Origin: Citrobacter telavivensis | GTDB taxonomy: Bacteria > Pseudomonadota > Gammaproteobacteria > Enterobacterales > Enterobacteriaceae | Reading direction: 5' to 3' | DNA length: 64,000 nt | Assembly (NCBI GenBank): GCA_009363175.1 | Contig: CP045205.1 | Span: forward strand, 2,232,001-2,296,000 | In this document: one piece after another, positions 50,237 to 60,318 of the stretch | Position numbering within the stretch: position 1 is the first letter of the stretch | How the letters are laid out: each line of letters opens with the position of its first letter | Translations under genes and position numbers: made by a program | The notes under the pieces: generated by a model | The model's database searches: none | The model's input: the letters and a program-made list of their open reading frames with translations, nothing else | Told to the model about the DNA's origin: nothing

Positions 50237-51622
50237 CTACAACCCGGCCGTATCGATACCGTATTCCTGCAGTTTGTACATCAGAGCGCGTCGACTGATA
50301 CCTAACATCAGCGCGGCGCGGGTGCGGTTGCCTTCATGCTGCTCGAGCACCTCGATAATAATTCGCTTCTCTTCACGTTTTATCTCTTCTTTCAGATTGC
50401 GTTCACCGGGCTGCGTGGCTTTTATCTCGCTGCTACCACTCACCGGCTGGCGGAGCGGGGCGGGCAGATCTTCAGCAAAAATAACCGCCCCGGTATTCAT
50501 CACGACCGCCCGCTCAATGACGTTAGACAACTCCCGAATGTTGCCGGGCCAGGGCCAGGTGGTAAGCATCGACATGGCCGCAGGATCGATTTCAATAATA
50601 TCGCGCTGATTTTCCGAACTGAATTTCTGTAAGAAGTGGTTAGCGAGTAGCGCAATATCTTCCCGTCGTTCACGCAGCGGGGGAAGTTGCAGATGAATGA
50701 CGTTCAGACGGTAAAACAGGTCTTCGCGGAAGGCGCCTTCTTTTACCATTGCAGGGAGATCCCGGTTGGTGGCGGCAACGATACGGATATCTACCTGAAT
50801 GGTCTGGTGTCCGCCCACGCGTTCAAACTCTCTTTCCTGCAGGATGCGCAGTAGCTTCGCCTGCAGTACCAGCGGCATTTCGCCAATTTCATCGAGCAGC
50901 AGCGTTCCCTGATGGGCGCGTTCAAACAGTCCCTGACGCTGAGTCTGTGCCCCGGTGAAGGCGCCTTTTTCATGACCAAACAGCTCGCTTTCCAGCAGTG
51001 ACTCCGGCAGCGCGGCACAGTTGATTTTGATAAACGGCCCGTTTGCCCGGCGCGAGTTGTAGTGAATGGCGCGTGCAATCAGCTCTTTACCGGTGCCGCT
51101 TTCGCCACTGATCAAGACGTTGGCCTGCGACAGGGCAATTTTTGCCGTGTCTTTGCAGATATCCATCATCCGTGGACTGTTGGTCAGGATATGCCCCCAC
51201 TGCCAGCTGGTGCTCAGCGCCTGATGCAGGCTGCGGATCTCCTGTTTCATCGCCTGCAATTGCAGTGCGCGTTGGATCAGTAAATTGAGTTCATCGAGAT
51301 CGAAGGGTTTGATCACGTAGTCAAACGCGCCGCTGCGCAACGCTTCGACGGCGGTTTCGACTTCAGCGTAAGCGGTCATCAGGATCACGGGGATGCGCGG
51401 CTGCCGGGTGCGCATGACTTTCAGTGCATCAATCCCGTTCATTTCCGGCATACGGATATCCATCAGCACCACATCCGGCGGTGCGTCGACAAAGCGCTGC
51501 AAGGCTTCCTCACCGTTACTGGCGCAGTGCGTTTCATGCCCCTGTAGCGAGAATGCGGTAGTGAGCATGCGACGAACGTTGTCTTCGTCATCCACGATGA
51601 GGATACGATAGCGGGTTTTCAT
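50237..51622 (-). CDS. atoC: Sigma-54-dependent response regulator AtoC
   Basis: 461 residues: receiver domain with Asp55 (VVLMDIRMPE), AAA+ domain with GESGTGKELIARAIH, GAFTGA sigma-54 loop and RDLPAM.. sensor regions, and a Fis-type helix-turn-helix at the C-terminus (NRTRAALMLGISRRALMYKL). Position 73, a histidine reported as a second phospho-site in E. coli AtoC, is arginine here (KVMRTRQ). It overlaps atoS by four bases. Confidence 0.97.
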   Translation of the reverse strand: MKTRYRILIVDDEDNVRRMLTTAFSLQGHETHCASNGEEALQRFVDAPPDVVLMDIRMPEMNGIDALKVMRTRQPRIPVILMTAYAEVETAVEALRSGAFDYVIKPFDLDELNLLIQRALQLQAMKQEIRSLHQALSTSWQWGHILTNSPRMMDICKDTAKIALSQANVLISGESGTGKELIARAIHYNSRRANGPFIKINCAALPESLLESELFGHEKGAFTGAQTQRQGLFERAHQGTLLLDEIGEMPLVLQAKLLRILQEREFERVGGHQTIQVDIRIVAATNRDLPAMVKEGAFREDLFYRLNVIHLQLPPLRERREDIALLANHFLQKFSSENQRDIIEIDPAAMSMLTTWPWPGNIRELSNVIERAVVMNTGAVIFAEDLPAPLRQPVSGSSEIKATQPGERNLKEEIKREEKRIIIEVLEQHEGNRTRAALMLGISRRALMYKLQEYGIDTAGL

Positions 51623-53445
51623 ACTGACAAATTTCCCTGCGGGTTAATGGGTAAAATGAGGGTAAATGTCGCGCCGCATCCGGGCATGCTGGTGACGCGA
51701 ATATCGCCCTGATGGGCATTGATGATGCGCTGGCTGAGCGCGAGTCCAAGCCCCGTTCCTGAGGCTTTGGTGGTGAAAAAGGGGTCAAAGATCTTTTTCT
51801 GTAGCGCGATATCGATCCCACAGCCGTTGTCTTCAATCGTCACGGCTTGTTGCGTGGCTGAATATTGCCAGGTGCGAATGCGAATTTCGCCGCGCGCGTT
51901 GATGGCCTGTACGGCATTAATCAGAATATTGAGGATCACCTGTTTCAACAGTTCGCGATCGGCAACGATGGCAGGTAATCCTTTATCCTGTTCGACGTTG
52001 AACGCGATCCGCGCCTGTACACCGGAGGTTTGCACCAGAATCAGCGTCTCTTCGATCAACGAATTAAGCAGCACTTGCTGCCACTGGCTTTGTCGTGGGC
52101 GGGAGAAATCCAGCAACTGCTGAATGACTCTATTGATGGAATCAATTTCTTTCAGTACCACGGACAGATATTCCTGATGTACCGGCAGGCTGGTTTGCTG
52201 ACGGATGATCTGCACATAGCCGCGGATAGCGGTAAGCGGATTACGCACCTCATGCGCCACCCCGGCCATCAGTTCACCCAGCGTGGCAAGTCTCTCCGTC
52301 TGGGCCAGGCGACGCTGTGTTTCTTTGCGAGCGGTCAGGTCGGAAAAAATCACCAGTGCGCCGATCAATTCACCATTGGGGTTATGAATGCGGCTGGTGG
52401 TGACGCTGAGTTCGATGGTGCGATCGCGCGCCGGAAAACTGACTTCTTGTGCCAGATGTTCTGTACCGTGTGCCAGGGTATCGAGAACCGGGCTGGCAAA
52501 ATGAGGGTCGGAAAACAGAGTGGCATAAGGCTGACCGACCAGTTCATTCAGCGTGTAGCCGGTAATCATTTCCGCTGCGGGGTTCATGGTGGTGACATCG
52601 CCCTGTCTGTCGATAGCAATCACGCCGTCGGCGGCGTTTTCAATGATCAGGTCGTTCAGGGTTTTGGTTTCACGCAGCGTTTGCGCCAGGGCGTTGACGC
52701 TGCGGCTGATTTGCCCCAGTTCGCCGGGGAGATTGGGAAGTTGTGCCGGCGTCTTCTGCGCCAGCGTCGACAGACCGTCCGTGATAATGTCGATATTCGC
52801 GCCAAGACGTCGGGAAAACAGCACAATCAGTAACAGGCTACAGAGCAGACCCGCCGCCAGTACCGCAATGATGCGCACGTCCATCCTCCAGGCCTGACGC
52901 TGAATATCTTCCGTCAGCTCATTTGCCCAGATGTAACCCATCACGTTACCGTCCCGGGTGATGGGGATCATCGAGTTGAGAATATCGCCACGCACCTGGC
53001 GACCGGAAAAGACCACCGGGGCATTGCTGCGCATCACTTCACGTCCGGGGTGATCGGCGGCAATCGTCACGCCGACGTTATTTTGATACAGCGCGGAAGG
53101 GGCGTAGGTCACAATCGCATCCAGCGCTTTGTTATAGTAGCCCGCGCCAATGCCCGGAAACGCCAGGGTTATCTGTTCGGTGATGGGGCCGAGTTCGGCA
53201 TTCAGCGCCCGGATCCGCTCCTCCCGTGGCAACGTCGTAAAATCGTCAAAGCGTTCGCCGAGCGCCTGATCGAGCAGGTGTACGACGGCAGATAATTTTT
53301 TCTCTTTTTCGGATAAGACTGCTGACCGGCCTTCGGTTTCTACGATATAACCGATCGACAGCGTCGGCACGATGACCATCAGGATCGCCATCAGTATCAT
53401 TTGATTGCGTAAGCGTCGCGGGTATAACCCTCTCAAAAAGCGCAT
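51619..53445 (-). CDS. atoS: Sensor histidine kinase AtoS
   Basis: 608 residues, same as E. coli. Two membrane helices (about 15-35 and 190-210) bracket a periplasmic domain; a HAMP segment and a PAS domain (LNDLIIENAADGVIAIDRQG) follow. The phospho-acceptor His is in GVAHEVRNPLTAIRGY; N, G1 and G2 boxes (NILINAVQAI, IEDNGCGI, GTGLGLALS) are intact. Senses acetoacetate-related signals and phosphorylates AtoC. Divergent from rcsC. Confidence 0.97.
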   Translation of the reverse strand: MRFLRGLYPRRLRNQMILMAILMVIVPTLSIGYIVETEGRSAVLSEKEKKLSAVVHLLDQALGERFDDFTTLPREERIRALNAELGPITEQITLAFPGIGAGYYNKALDAIVTYAPSALYQNNVGVTIAADHPGREVMRSNAPVVFSGRQVRGDILNSMIPITRDGNVMGYIWANELTEDIQRQAWRMDVRIIAVLAAGLLCSLLLIVLFSRRLGANIDIITDGLSTLAQKTPAQLPNLPGELGQISRSVNALAQTLRETKTLNDLIIENAADGVIAIDRQGDVTTMNPAAEMITGYTLNELVGQPYATLFSDPHFASPVLDTLAHGTEHLAQEVSFPARDRTIELSVTTSRIHNPNGELIGALVIFSDLTARKETQRRLAQTERLATLGELMAGVAHEVRNPLTAIRGYVQIIRQQTSLPVHQEYLSVVLKEIDSINRVIQQLLDFSRPRQSQWQQVLLNSLIEETLILVQTSGVQARIAFNVEQDKGLPAIVADRELLKQVILNILINAVQAINARGEIRIRTWQYSATQQAVTIEDNGCGIDIALQKKIFDPFFTTKASGTGLGLALSQRIINAHQGDIRVTSMPGCGATFTLILPINPQGNLSV

Positions 53446-53617
53446 GCTGGCATCCCTGTGGCTCTGTACGGCAAATGATGATTATCGATGGTTGCGGCAA
53501 TGGTTTCTCAGCGGTGTATCATATTCCCGCAAACGGAGGCGCGGGCATTGCGACGCCGCGCATTTACCGCTACCTTAACCACACTCCATTTATCGCCTGA
53601 GGCGGAGCTTCGCCCTT

Positions 53618-56464
53618 TTGAAATACCTTGCTTCCTTTCGCACGACACTGAAAATCTCGCGCTACCTGTTCAGAGCGTTGGCGCTGTTGATTTGGCTGCT
53701 CATTGCCTTTGCCTCGGTGTTCTACATCGTGAACGCCCTGCATCAGCGGGAATCAGAGATTCGCCAGGAGTTTAATCTCAGTTCCGATCAGGCCCAGCGC
53801 TATATTCAGCGCACGGCGGATGTGATGAAAGAGCTCAAGTATATCGCTGAGAACCGCCTGACGGCGGAGAACGGCGTGCTGACTTCGCGGGCGCGTGACG
53901 ATAAAACCGAGGTCCCGACCTTTCAGCCGCTGTTTGCTGATTCAGACTGTGCGGCAATGGGCAATGCATGGCGCGGATCGCTGGAGTCGCTGGCGTGGTT
54001 CATGCGCTACTGGCGCGACAACTTCTCTGCCGCCTACGACCTGAATCGCGTATTTCTCATTGGTAGCGATAATCTCTGCATGGCGAATTTCGGCCTGCGC
54101 GATATGCCCGTCGAGCGCGATAACGCGCTGAAAACGCTGCACGAGCGGATTATGAAGTACCGCAATGCGCCGCAGGATGAGTCCGGAAGCAATCTTTACT
54201 GGGTAGGGCAGGGGCCGCGTCCGGGGATCGGGTATTTCTACGCGCTGACGCCGGTCTATCTGGCAAACCGTCTGCAGGCGCTGTTAGGCGTTGAGCAGTC
54301 CATTCGGATGGAAAATTTCTTTACGCCGGGCAGTCTGCCGATGGGGGTGACCATTCTGGATGAAAATGGTCATGCGCTGATTTCACTGACCGGACCGGAA
54401 GGCACCATTAAGGCGGAGCCTCGCTGGATGCAGGAGCGTTCCTGGTTTGGCTATACGCCGGGTTTTCGTGAACTGGTGCTGAAGAAAAACCTGCCGCCGT
54501 CCTCGCTGAGCATTGTCTATTCCGTCCCGGTTGATCTGGTGCTGGAACGGATCCGGATGCTGATTCTGAATGCCATTCTGCTGAACGTGCTGGTGGGCGC
54601 GGCGCTGTTTACTCTCGCGCGGATGTACGAACGGCGGATCTTTATTCCGGCGGAAAGCGACGCCCAGCGTCTGGAAGAGCATGAGCAGTTTAACCGTAAG
54701 ATTGTCGCTTCCGCGCCGGTCGGGATCTGCATTCTGCGCACCGTTGACGGTATTAACATTCTCAGTAATGAGCTGGCGCACACGTATCTGAACATGCTCA
54801 CCCATGAGGACCGACAGAGGCTGACGCAAATCATCTGCGGACAGCAGGTGAACTTTGTCGATGTGCTGACCAGTAATAACACCAACCTGCAGATTAGCTT
54901 CGTCCATTCCCGCTATCGCAATGAAAACGTGGCGATCTGTGTGCTGGTGGATGTCTCCGCCCGCGTCAAAATGGAGGAGTCGTTGCAGGAGATGGCGCAG
55001 GCGGCTGAGCAGGCGAGTCAGTCGAAATCGATGTTCCTGGCGACCGTCAGCCACGAGCTGCGTACCCCGCTGTATGGCATCATCGGTAACCTCGATCTGC
55101 TGCAAACCAAAGCGTTACCCAAAGGGGTCGATCGCCTGGTGACGGCGATGAATAACTCTTCCAGTCTGCTGCTGAAAATCATCAGCGACATTCTCGACTT
55201 CTCGAAAATTGAATCTGAGCAGTTGAAAATTGAGCCGCGTGAATTCTCACCGCGCGAGGTGATGAGCCACATTACGGCGAACTATTTGCCGCTGGTGGTG
55301 CGCAAGCAGATAGGGTTGTACTGCTTTATCGAACCGAATGTGCCGGTTGCCCTCAATGGCGATCCGATGCGCCTGCAACAGGTGATTTCTAACCTGCTCA
55401 GTAATGCGATTAAATTCACCGACATTGGCTGCATCGTACTGCATGTTAGCCGTGACGATGATTACCTCAGTATTCGGGTGCGGGATACCGGCGTAGGGAT
55501 CCCGGCGAAAGAGGTGGTGCGCCTGTTCGACCCGTTTTTCCAGGTCGGTACCGGCGTGCAGCGCAATTTCCAGGGGACGGGGCTGGGACTGGCGATTTGC
55601 GAAAAGCTGATCAGCATGATGGACGGCGACATTTCGGTCGATTCTGAACCGGGGATGGGCAGCCAGTTTACGGTGCGTATTCCGCTGTATGGCGCGCAGT
55701 ATCCGGCGAAAAAAGGTCTCGATGGACTCGCCAGAACACGCTGTTGGCTGGCGGTGCGTAATGCCTCGCTGTGTCAATTTATTGAAAACAGCCTGACGCG
55801 CAACGGCGTCGAAGTGATGCGTTATGAAGGCCAACCTCCGGCGAGTGACGATGTATTGATCGCTGACGATGAGCTGGAACAGCCCTGGCAGGGGCGTGCG
55901 GCGGTTATTTTCTGTCGCCGTCACATTGGCATTCCGCTGGAAAGGGTGCCGGGGGAATGGGTTCACAGCGTCGCGTCGCCGCATGAACTGCCGGCGCTGC
56001 TGGCCCGGATCTACAGTATTGAACTCGACGATGACGAGCTCTCTTCCGCGTTACCGGCCCCGGAAAAAGCGGCGGCCACCAATGATGACATGATGATCCT
56101 GGTGGTTGACGATCATCCAATCAACCGTCGCCTGTTGGCCGATCAGTTGGGTTCGCTGGGGTATCAGTGCAAGACCGCGAATGACGGCGTGGATGCCCTG
56201 AACGTGCTAAGCAAAAACCACATCGATATCGTGCTGAGCGACGTCAACATGCCGAATATGGACGGCTATCGTCTGACGCAGCGTATTCGTCAGTTGGGGC
56301 TGACGCTACCGGTAGTCGGGGTGACGGCAAACGCCTTAGCCGAAGAGAAGCAGCGCTGTCTGGAGTCGGGGATGGACAGCTGTCTGTCGAAGCCGGTCAC
56401 GCTGGACATTCTCAAGCAGACGCTGGCGGTGTATGCGGAGCGGGTCAGGAAAACACGGGGTTAA
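53618..56464 (+). CDS. rcsC: Hybrid sensor kinase RcsC
   Basis: 948 residues from a TTG start at 53618 (M-KYLASFRTTLK in homologues); a purine-rich GGCGGAG is about 13 bases upstream, further than usual. Two membrane helices enclose a periplasmic domain (residues 40-310). His479 is in ATVSHELRTPLYG; ATPase motifs NLLSNAIKFT and GTGLGLAICEKL; a RcsC-specific ABL domain; and the receiver Asp875 in IVLSDVNMPN. It starts the Rcs envelope-stress phosphorelay. Convergent with rcsB. Confidence 0.97.
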   Translation: MKYLASFRTTLKISRYLFRALALLIWLLIAFASVFYIVNALHQRESEIRQEFNLSSDQAQRYIQRTADVMKELKYIAENRLTAENGVLTSRARDDKTEVPTFQPLFADSDCAAMGNAWRGSLESLAWFMRYWRDNFSAAYDLNRVFLIGSDNLCMANFGLRDMPVERDNALKTLHERIMKYRNAPQDESGSNLYWVGQGPRPGIGYFYALTPVYLANRLQALLGVEQSIRMENFFTPGSLPMGVTILDENGHALISLTGPEGTIKAEPRWMQERSWFGYTPGFRELVLKKNLPPSSLSIVYSVPVDLVLERIRMLILNAILLNVLVGAALFTLARMYERRIFIPAESDAQRLEEHEQFNRKIVASAPVGICILRTVDGINILSNELAHTYLNMLTHEDRQRLTQIICGQQVNFVDVLTSNNTNLQISFVHSRYRNENVAICVLVDVSARVKMEESLQEMAQAAEQASQSKSMFLATVSHELRTPLYGIIGNLDLLQTKALPKGVDRLVTAMNNSSSLLLKIISDILDFSKIESEQLKIEPREFSPREVMSHITANYLPLVVRKQIGLYCFIEPNVPVALNGDPMRLQQVISNLLSNAIKFTDIGCIVLHVSRDDDYLSIRVRDTGVGIPAKEVVRLFDPFFQVGTGVQRNFQGTGLGLAICEKLISMMDGDISVDSEPGMGSQFTVRIPLYGAQYPAKKGLDGLARTRCWLAVRNASLCQFIENSLTRNGVEVMRYEGQPPASDDVLIADDELEQPWQGRAAVIFCRRHIGIPLERVPGEWVHSVASPHELPALLARIYSIELDDDELSSALPAPEKAAATNDDMMILVVDDHPINRRLLADQLGSLGYQCKTANDGVDALNVLSKNHIDIVLSDVNMPNMDGYRLTQRIRQLGLTLPVVGVTANALAEEKQRCLESGMDSCLSKPVTLDILKQTLAVYAERVRKTRG

Positions 56465-56468
56465 AAAT

Positions 56469-56556
56469 GCCGGATGGCGGCTTTGCCTTATCCGGCCTAC
56501 AGAACGGGGATGTTTTCCGTAATGAGTAGGCCTGATAAGCGGAGCGCCATCAGGCA
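56469..56556. repeat. BIME (paired REP) between rcsC and rcsB
   Basis: GCCGGATGGCGG..CTTATCCGGCC-TAC and GTAGGCCTGATAAGCG..GCCATCAGGCA, in opposite orientation, fill the gap between the convergent rcsC and rcsB genes. The element resembles the one at 38209-38287 and may end or protect both transcripts. Confidence 0.9.
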
Positions 56557-56576
56557 TTTTGCAACGGAAAGAGAAA

Positions 56577-57227
56577 TTAGTCTTTGTCTGCCGGGCTCAG
56601 GGTCACGGAAGAAAGATAGTTCAGCAGTGCGATATCGTTCTCAACGCCCAGTTTCATCATGGCTGATTTCTTCTGGCTGCTGATGGTTTTGATACTGCGG
56701 TTCAGTTTCTTGGCGATTTCAGTGACCAGGAAACCCTCGGCAAACAGACGCAGGACTTCACTCTCTTTCGGAGAGAGACGTTTGTCGCCGTAGCCGCCCG
56801 CACTGATTTTTTCCAGCAGGCGAGAGACGCTTTCCGGGGTGAACTTTTTGCCTTTTTGCAGCGCCGCGAGCGCTTTCGGCAGATCGGTTGGCGCGCCCTG
56901 TTTCAGGACAATTCCTTCGATGTCGAGATCAAGAACCGCGCTCAGGATTGCCGGGTTATTGTTCATGGTCAGAACAATGATCGACAGGCTCGGAAAATGG
57001 CGCTTGATATATTTGATCAGAGTGATCCCATCGCCGTACTTGTCGCCCGGCATGGAGAGATCGGTAATCAACACGTGCGCATCTAATTTTGGCAGGTTGT
57101 TGATCAGTGCTGTGGAGTCTTCAAATTCGCCAACAACATTCACCCACTCGATTTGCTCAAGTGATTTGCGAATACCGAACAGTACAATCGGATGGTCATC
57201 GGCAATAATTACGTTCATATTGTTCAT
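56577..57227 (-). CDS. rcsB: Response regulator RcsB
   Basis: 216 residues. Receiver with Asp56 (HVLITDLSMPG); C-terminal LuxR-type helix-turn-helix (LSPKESEVLRLFAEGFLVTEIAKKLNRS). Receives phosphate from RcsD and controls capsule, motility and stress genes, alone or with RcsA, GadE, BglJ. Fifteen bases after the rcsD stop; AAGGTAGC precedes the start region. Confidence 0.98.
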   Translation of the reverse strand: MNNMNVIIADDHPIVLFGIRKSLEQIEWVNVVGEFEDSTALINNLPKLDAHVLITDLSMPGDKYGDGITLIKYIKRHFPSLSIIVLTMNNNPAILSAVLDLDIEGIVLKQGAPTDLPKALAALQKGKKFTPESVSRLLEKISAGGYGDKRLSPKESEVLRLFAEGFLVTEIAKKLNRSIKTISSQKKSAMMKLGVENDIALLNYLSSVTLSPADKD

Positions 57228-57242
57228 GTAAAGGCTACCTTG

Positions 57243-59912
57243 CTACAGCAAGCTCTTGACGTAGGCGTCAATGTCGCTGATGTATTTTTCTATTCCTGGA
57301 GCATCTTTCTCGCGAATCAGATGTTCCAGCGTTTCACATAACTGCTTGCCGGGTACCAGATTTAGCATGGCAAACACGCCTTTCAGGCGGTGAGCCGTTT
57401 GGGCTAGCGCAGCAAAATCGCTGATTGCTGCCTCAGTATACAACCTCTTAACATCATCCGGTACTGTGTCTACAAATAGTGCGTAATAACCGCTGGCATG
57501 AAGTTCGGCGTTTTCATCACCTCCCAGAGGGGATTCCGGGATCGCTTCCTGCGCCAGTTGCTCTTCAATTAGTTGTAGTACAGCTTCCTGCATAGCGTTG
57601 CTCATATTAAAGTTGACGCGAAGCTGGCCAGGGCCTATTTTCCGCACGCCTGACTCATCATCGCTTAAAAGCAAGCCGGAGGCAGTAAGATTAGACGGAT
57701 TATCAGTTAAAAAGAGATCATATTCTTGACTTATGAGTCTCTCATCCGGGGTGATGCAGGTCGCCCCCCAGTTTTCCAACTGACGAAGCACAATGTTGCG
57801 AACCTCGTTAGAGGTCACGTCGATCATGACGCTGACATCATCCAGCAGACGCTCTTCGTCTTCTCTATGCTGGTCGAGCGGAGTCATTTTAACATGGACT
57901 GTATAGCGTGTACCCAGCGCATCTCGCGCTTTTATGTTCAAATGCCCGCCGAGTTTACGTGCCAACTGATCGCATAGCCAGAAGGCCAGCGGATTGGCTT
58001 TGCCGTAACGATCTTTCTGCGTCTCGCTGATGAACGGGAAATGTAGGTTGTCGATTTCGCTTAACGTCACGCCTTCACCGGTATCCAGAATGCGGAAAGT
58101 CAGGCGCTCCGCCACCGACTCATCCTGACTTACCTCAAGCGTGATTTTACCAATCTGGGTGGTCGTCACCGCGTACTGCATCAACAACAGTAAGATCCGT
58201 CGCAGCGCATCGCGATCGCCACGCCGCTCGTCGTTGGCCTTCAGATGGTTGTTGATGAGCAGTTGCAGCCCTTTGCGCTTCATGGCCGGCAGCACTTCCG
58301 GTACGACTTCGTCAATCAGCGCCTGAACCGAGAAGAGGGTCGGCTCGCTCTTCCAGGCGTCGCTTTCCAGCATGTTCGCCAGTTGAATTTCATCGATCAT
58401 GCGGATCAATACATCGGCATGATTCGCCAGTTGCTGTGCATCAGACGTTTGCACCTGCGCGACCTCCGCCGCCAGCTTTTTGACCGGGTCTTTTAACGCC
58501 TCGCTGATGTTTTGCATAAAGGCGGTGCGGCCCTGCTGATTTTTTTCGTACAACCGCTGTGCCTGTTTGAGCTTTTTGTTCACCAGCACTTCACGATCCT
58601 GGTCACGGATAATAAAGATCTGGGTGCGCGGAGCGACCTGGCTGCGGAACAGGCGTATCTCATACAGCTCATTATTGACGGTTGCCTGGATCACGCCCTG
58701 ATGCTGTTCCGCCATACTGGTGATGTTTTGCAGATTCAGATGCGGCAACAGATGGTCGGCAATTTTGTTACTCATCACCGTGCGGTTCGCCTCCTGGTCA
58801 TGCACCAGCAGACCCAGCGGCAGCAGGGAGACAATTTCTTCATTAATCGCACGCAGAATACGTAGCTCATTATTGGCCGCGGTATTCGGCGCGACTTCGG
58901 TTGTGCGTCCCGGCTGGTTACGAAAGGTGGTATAGCCAAACAGCGCGAGGGCCAGCAGGCCAATATTCAGCAACAGCGGTAACAGGATGTTTTGCAGCGT
59001 ATCGAGCAACAGCGTACCGAACGGCACCTGCCAGACCAGTCGCATTCCCGTCGAGTTCAGCGCCGAAGAGATTTCAATTTTCGAACTGTTAAAGCTGATG
59101 CTTACGCTGTCTGGTGATTCTTTATCCGCGTTGCGTGTGCTGACTGGGGTGGTGTCAGGCTCAAGGCGGAAGCTGTCCAGCGGCATGCCGGGGGGAATTA
59201 AGTCATTGATGGGCAGATCAAATGCGACAACGGTCGCCAGATGCCCCGGCTGGTTAAAGGTGGTCCGCAGGGTAAAGTAGTGGCCGTTTTGCCAGGCCAG
59301 ACGACGCAGCGATGAAAAGCTTTCCCGCTCGTCCAGCGCATTGGCCTGCTGAAGCATCTCGGCCCGGCGTGAGTCGACAATGCTGCCAATGGTTGACTCT
59401 TTAAATCCCGAAGAGAGGTCTTTCAACGGCAGCGTCGAGATGAGGGTCAGACTGTTGTCCTGCCCGTTGAGATAATACATGGACCACGGCACCGTTTCGG
59501 CACCCCACAGCGTGTCGAGGTAGGTCGAGATGCGCTGTGTCATTTCCAGCGTTGAACTGTCATGCGAGCCAAAGATCAGCGCTTCGGTTTTACGACGCGG
59601 TTTTTCGAGATAGTAAACGTCCTGTTTCAGGCGCGTTTCCTGCAATCCTTCGCTGCTCGATGGATTCGTGGTCGCCGCGATGTTGTCATAGATTTGCCAG
59701 GTCGCGTAACGCCAGGTATCGACACGCTTATGGATAGCATGTGTGATATCGACGATTTGATAGCTCTTATCTTTTAGCCATGCGTTAACCGCGCTTTGCA
59801 CCATCACGCCCATCGTTACCAGCAACACAATGATCAGCAATAAAAAGAAACGGGTAATGCTTCCCGGCAGGAGGGAGAATCGGGACGTAGCCGTTGTATC
59901 AGACTGACTCAT
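57243..59912 (-). CDS. rcsD: Phosphotransfer protein RcsD
   Basis: 889 residues (E. coli 890). Two membrane helices (about 20-40 and 305-325) enclose a periplasmic domain; a histidine-kinase-like region without a phospho-acceptor His follows, then an ABL domain, and the HPt domain at the C-terminus with His841 in QTAHRLKGVFAML. Relays phosphate between RcsC and RcsB. It is upstream of rcsB in one operon. Confidence 0.97.
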   Translation of the reverse strand: MSQSDTTATSRFSLLPGSITRFFLLLIIVLLVTMGVMVQSAVNAWLKDKSYQIVDITHAIHKRVDTWRYATWQIYDNIAATTNPSSSEGLQETRLKQDVYYLEKPRRKTEALIFGSHDSSTLEMTQRISTYLDTLWGAETVPWSMYYLNGQDNSLTLISTLPLKDLSSGFKESTIGSIVDSRRAEMLQQANALDERESFSSLRRLAWQNGHYFTLRTTFNQPGHLATVVAFDLPINDLIPPGMPLDSFRLEPDTTPVSTRNADKESPDSVSISFNSSKIEISSALNSTGMRLVWQVPFGTLLLDTLQNILLPLLLNIGLLALALFGYTTFRNQPGRTTEVAPNTAANNELRILRAINEEIVSLLPLGLLVHDQEANRTVMSNKIADHLLPHLNLQNITSMAEQHQGVIQATVNNELYEIRLFRSQVAPRTQIFIIRDQDREVLVNKKLKQAQRLYEKNQQGRTAFMQNISEALKDPVKKLAAEVAQVQTSDAQQLANHADVLIRMIDEIQLANMLESDAWKSEPTLFSVQALIDEVVPEVLPAMKRKGLQLLINNHLKANDERRGDRDALRRILLLLMQYAVTTTQIGKITLEVSQDESVAERLTFRILDTGEGVTLSEIDNLHFPFISETQKDRYGKANPLAFWLCDQLARKLGGHLNIKARDALGTRYTVHVKMTPLDQHREDEERLLDDVSVMIDVTSNEVRNIVLRQLENWGATCITPDERLISQEYDLFLTDNPSNLTASGLLLSDDESGVRKIGPGQLRVNFNMSNAMQEAVLQLIEEQLAQEAIPESPLGGDENAELHASGYYALFVDTVPDDVKRLYTEAAISDFAALAQTAHRLKGVFAMLNLVPGKQLCETLEHLIREKDAPGIEKYISDIDAYVKSLL

Positions 59913-60225
59913 TCGTGGTTATGACCTGTAAAACAACGCCGAAGGTGAAAGGGCAGTATAAAGGGTACGGTGTGAATTTCCACATTCTCTACTCATTGAT
60001 GTTCTGCATTTTTTGCCAAAAAGAATTCATCGGTTAGATGACGTAAAAGTGTACAGCCCCGCAAGCTACGTACAAATATGACCCGACGCGTGATGACAAA
60101 TAGCACGAAATAACAAGAAATCGGTTTCTGATATCAGTCAGTGACTGAATGAAGGTAAATAGTTAATAGTTGTTATTATTTTTGTGCGGTAGCACATAAA
60201 GAGAAAATAAGTGTAAAGAAGGGTA
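59913..60225. other. rcsD upstream region
   Basis: 313 AT-rich bases between rcsD and micF; no gene is seen. TGTGC-GGTA-GCACA (60183-60196) is a small palindrome. The rcsD promoter must lie here but no element stands out clearly. Confidence 0.4.
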
Positions 60226-60318
60226 AAAAAAAACCGGACGCATCGCATCCGGTTGAAATAGGGGTAAACAGACATTCAGAAATGAATGACGGTAATAAAT
60301 AAAGTTAATGATGATAGC
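60226..60318 (-). ncRNA. micF: MicF antisense small RNA
   Basis: On the minus strand from 60318 the sequence begins GCTATCATCATTAACTTTAT and continues almost base for base as E. coli micF, about 93 bases, ending in the terminator hairpin CCGGATGCG-A-TGCGTCCGG and a U-run. The 5' third pairs with the ompF ribosome site to block OmpF synthesis. It is divergent from ompC and shares the OmpR control region. Confidence 0.95.

Noticed and set aside
53500..53617. Start of rcsC further upstream or a leader gene
   Set aside because: Homologues start at the KYLASFRTTLK sequence, which follows TTG at 53618; no conserved frame lies before it.
60149..60225. Small gene upstream of micF
   Set aside because: AT-rich with no ribosome site and no conserved frame; best read as control sequence.
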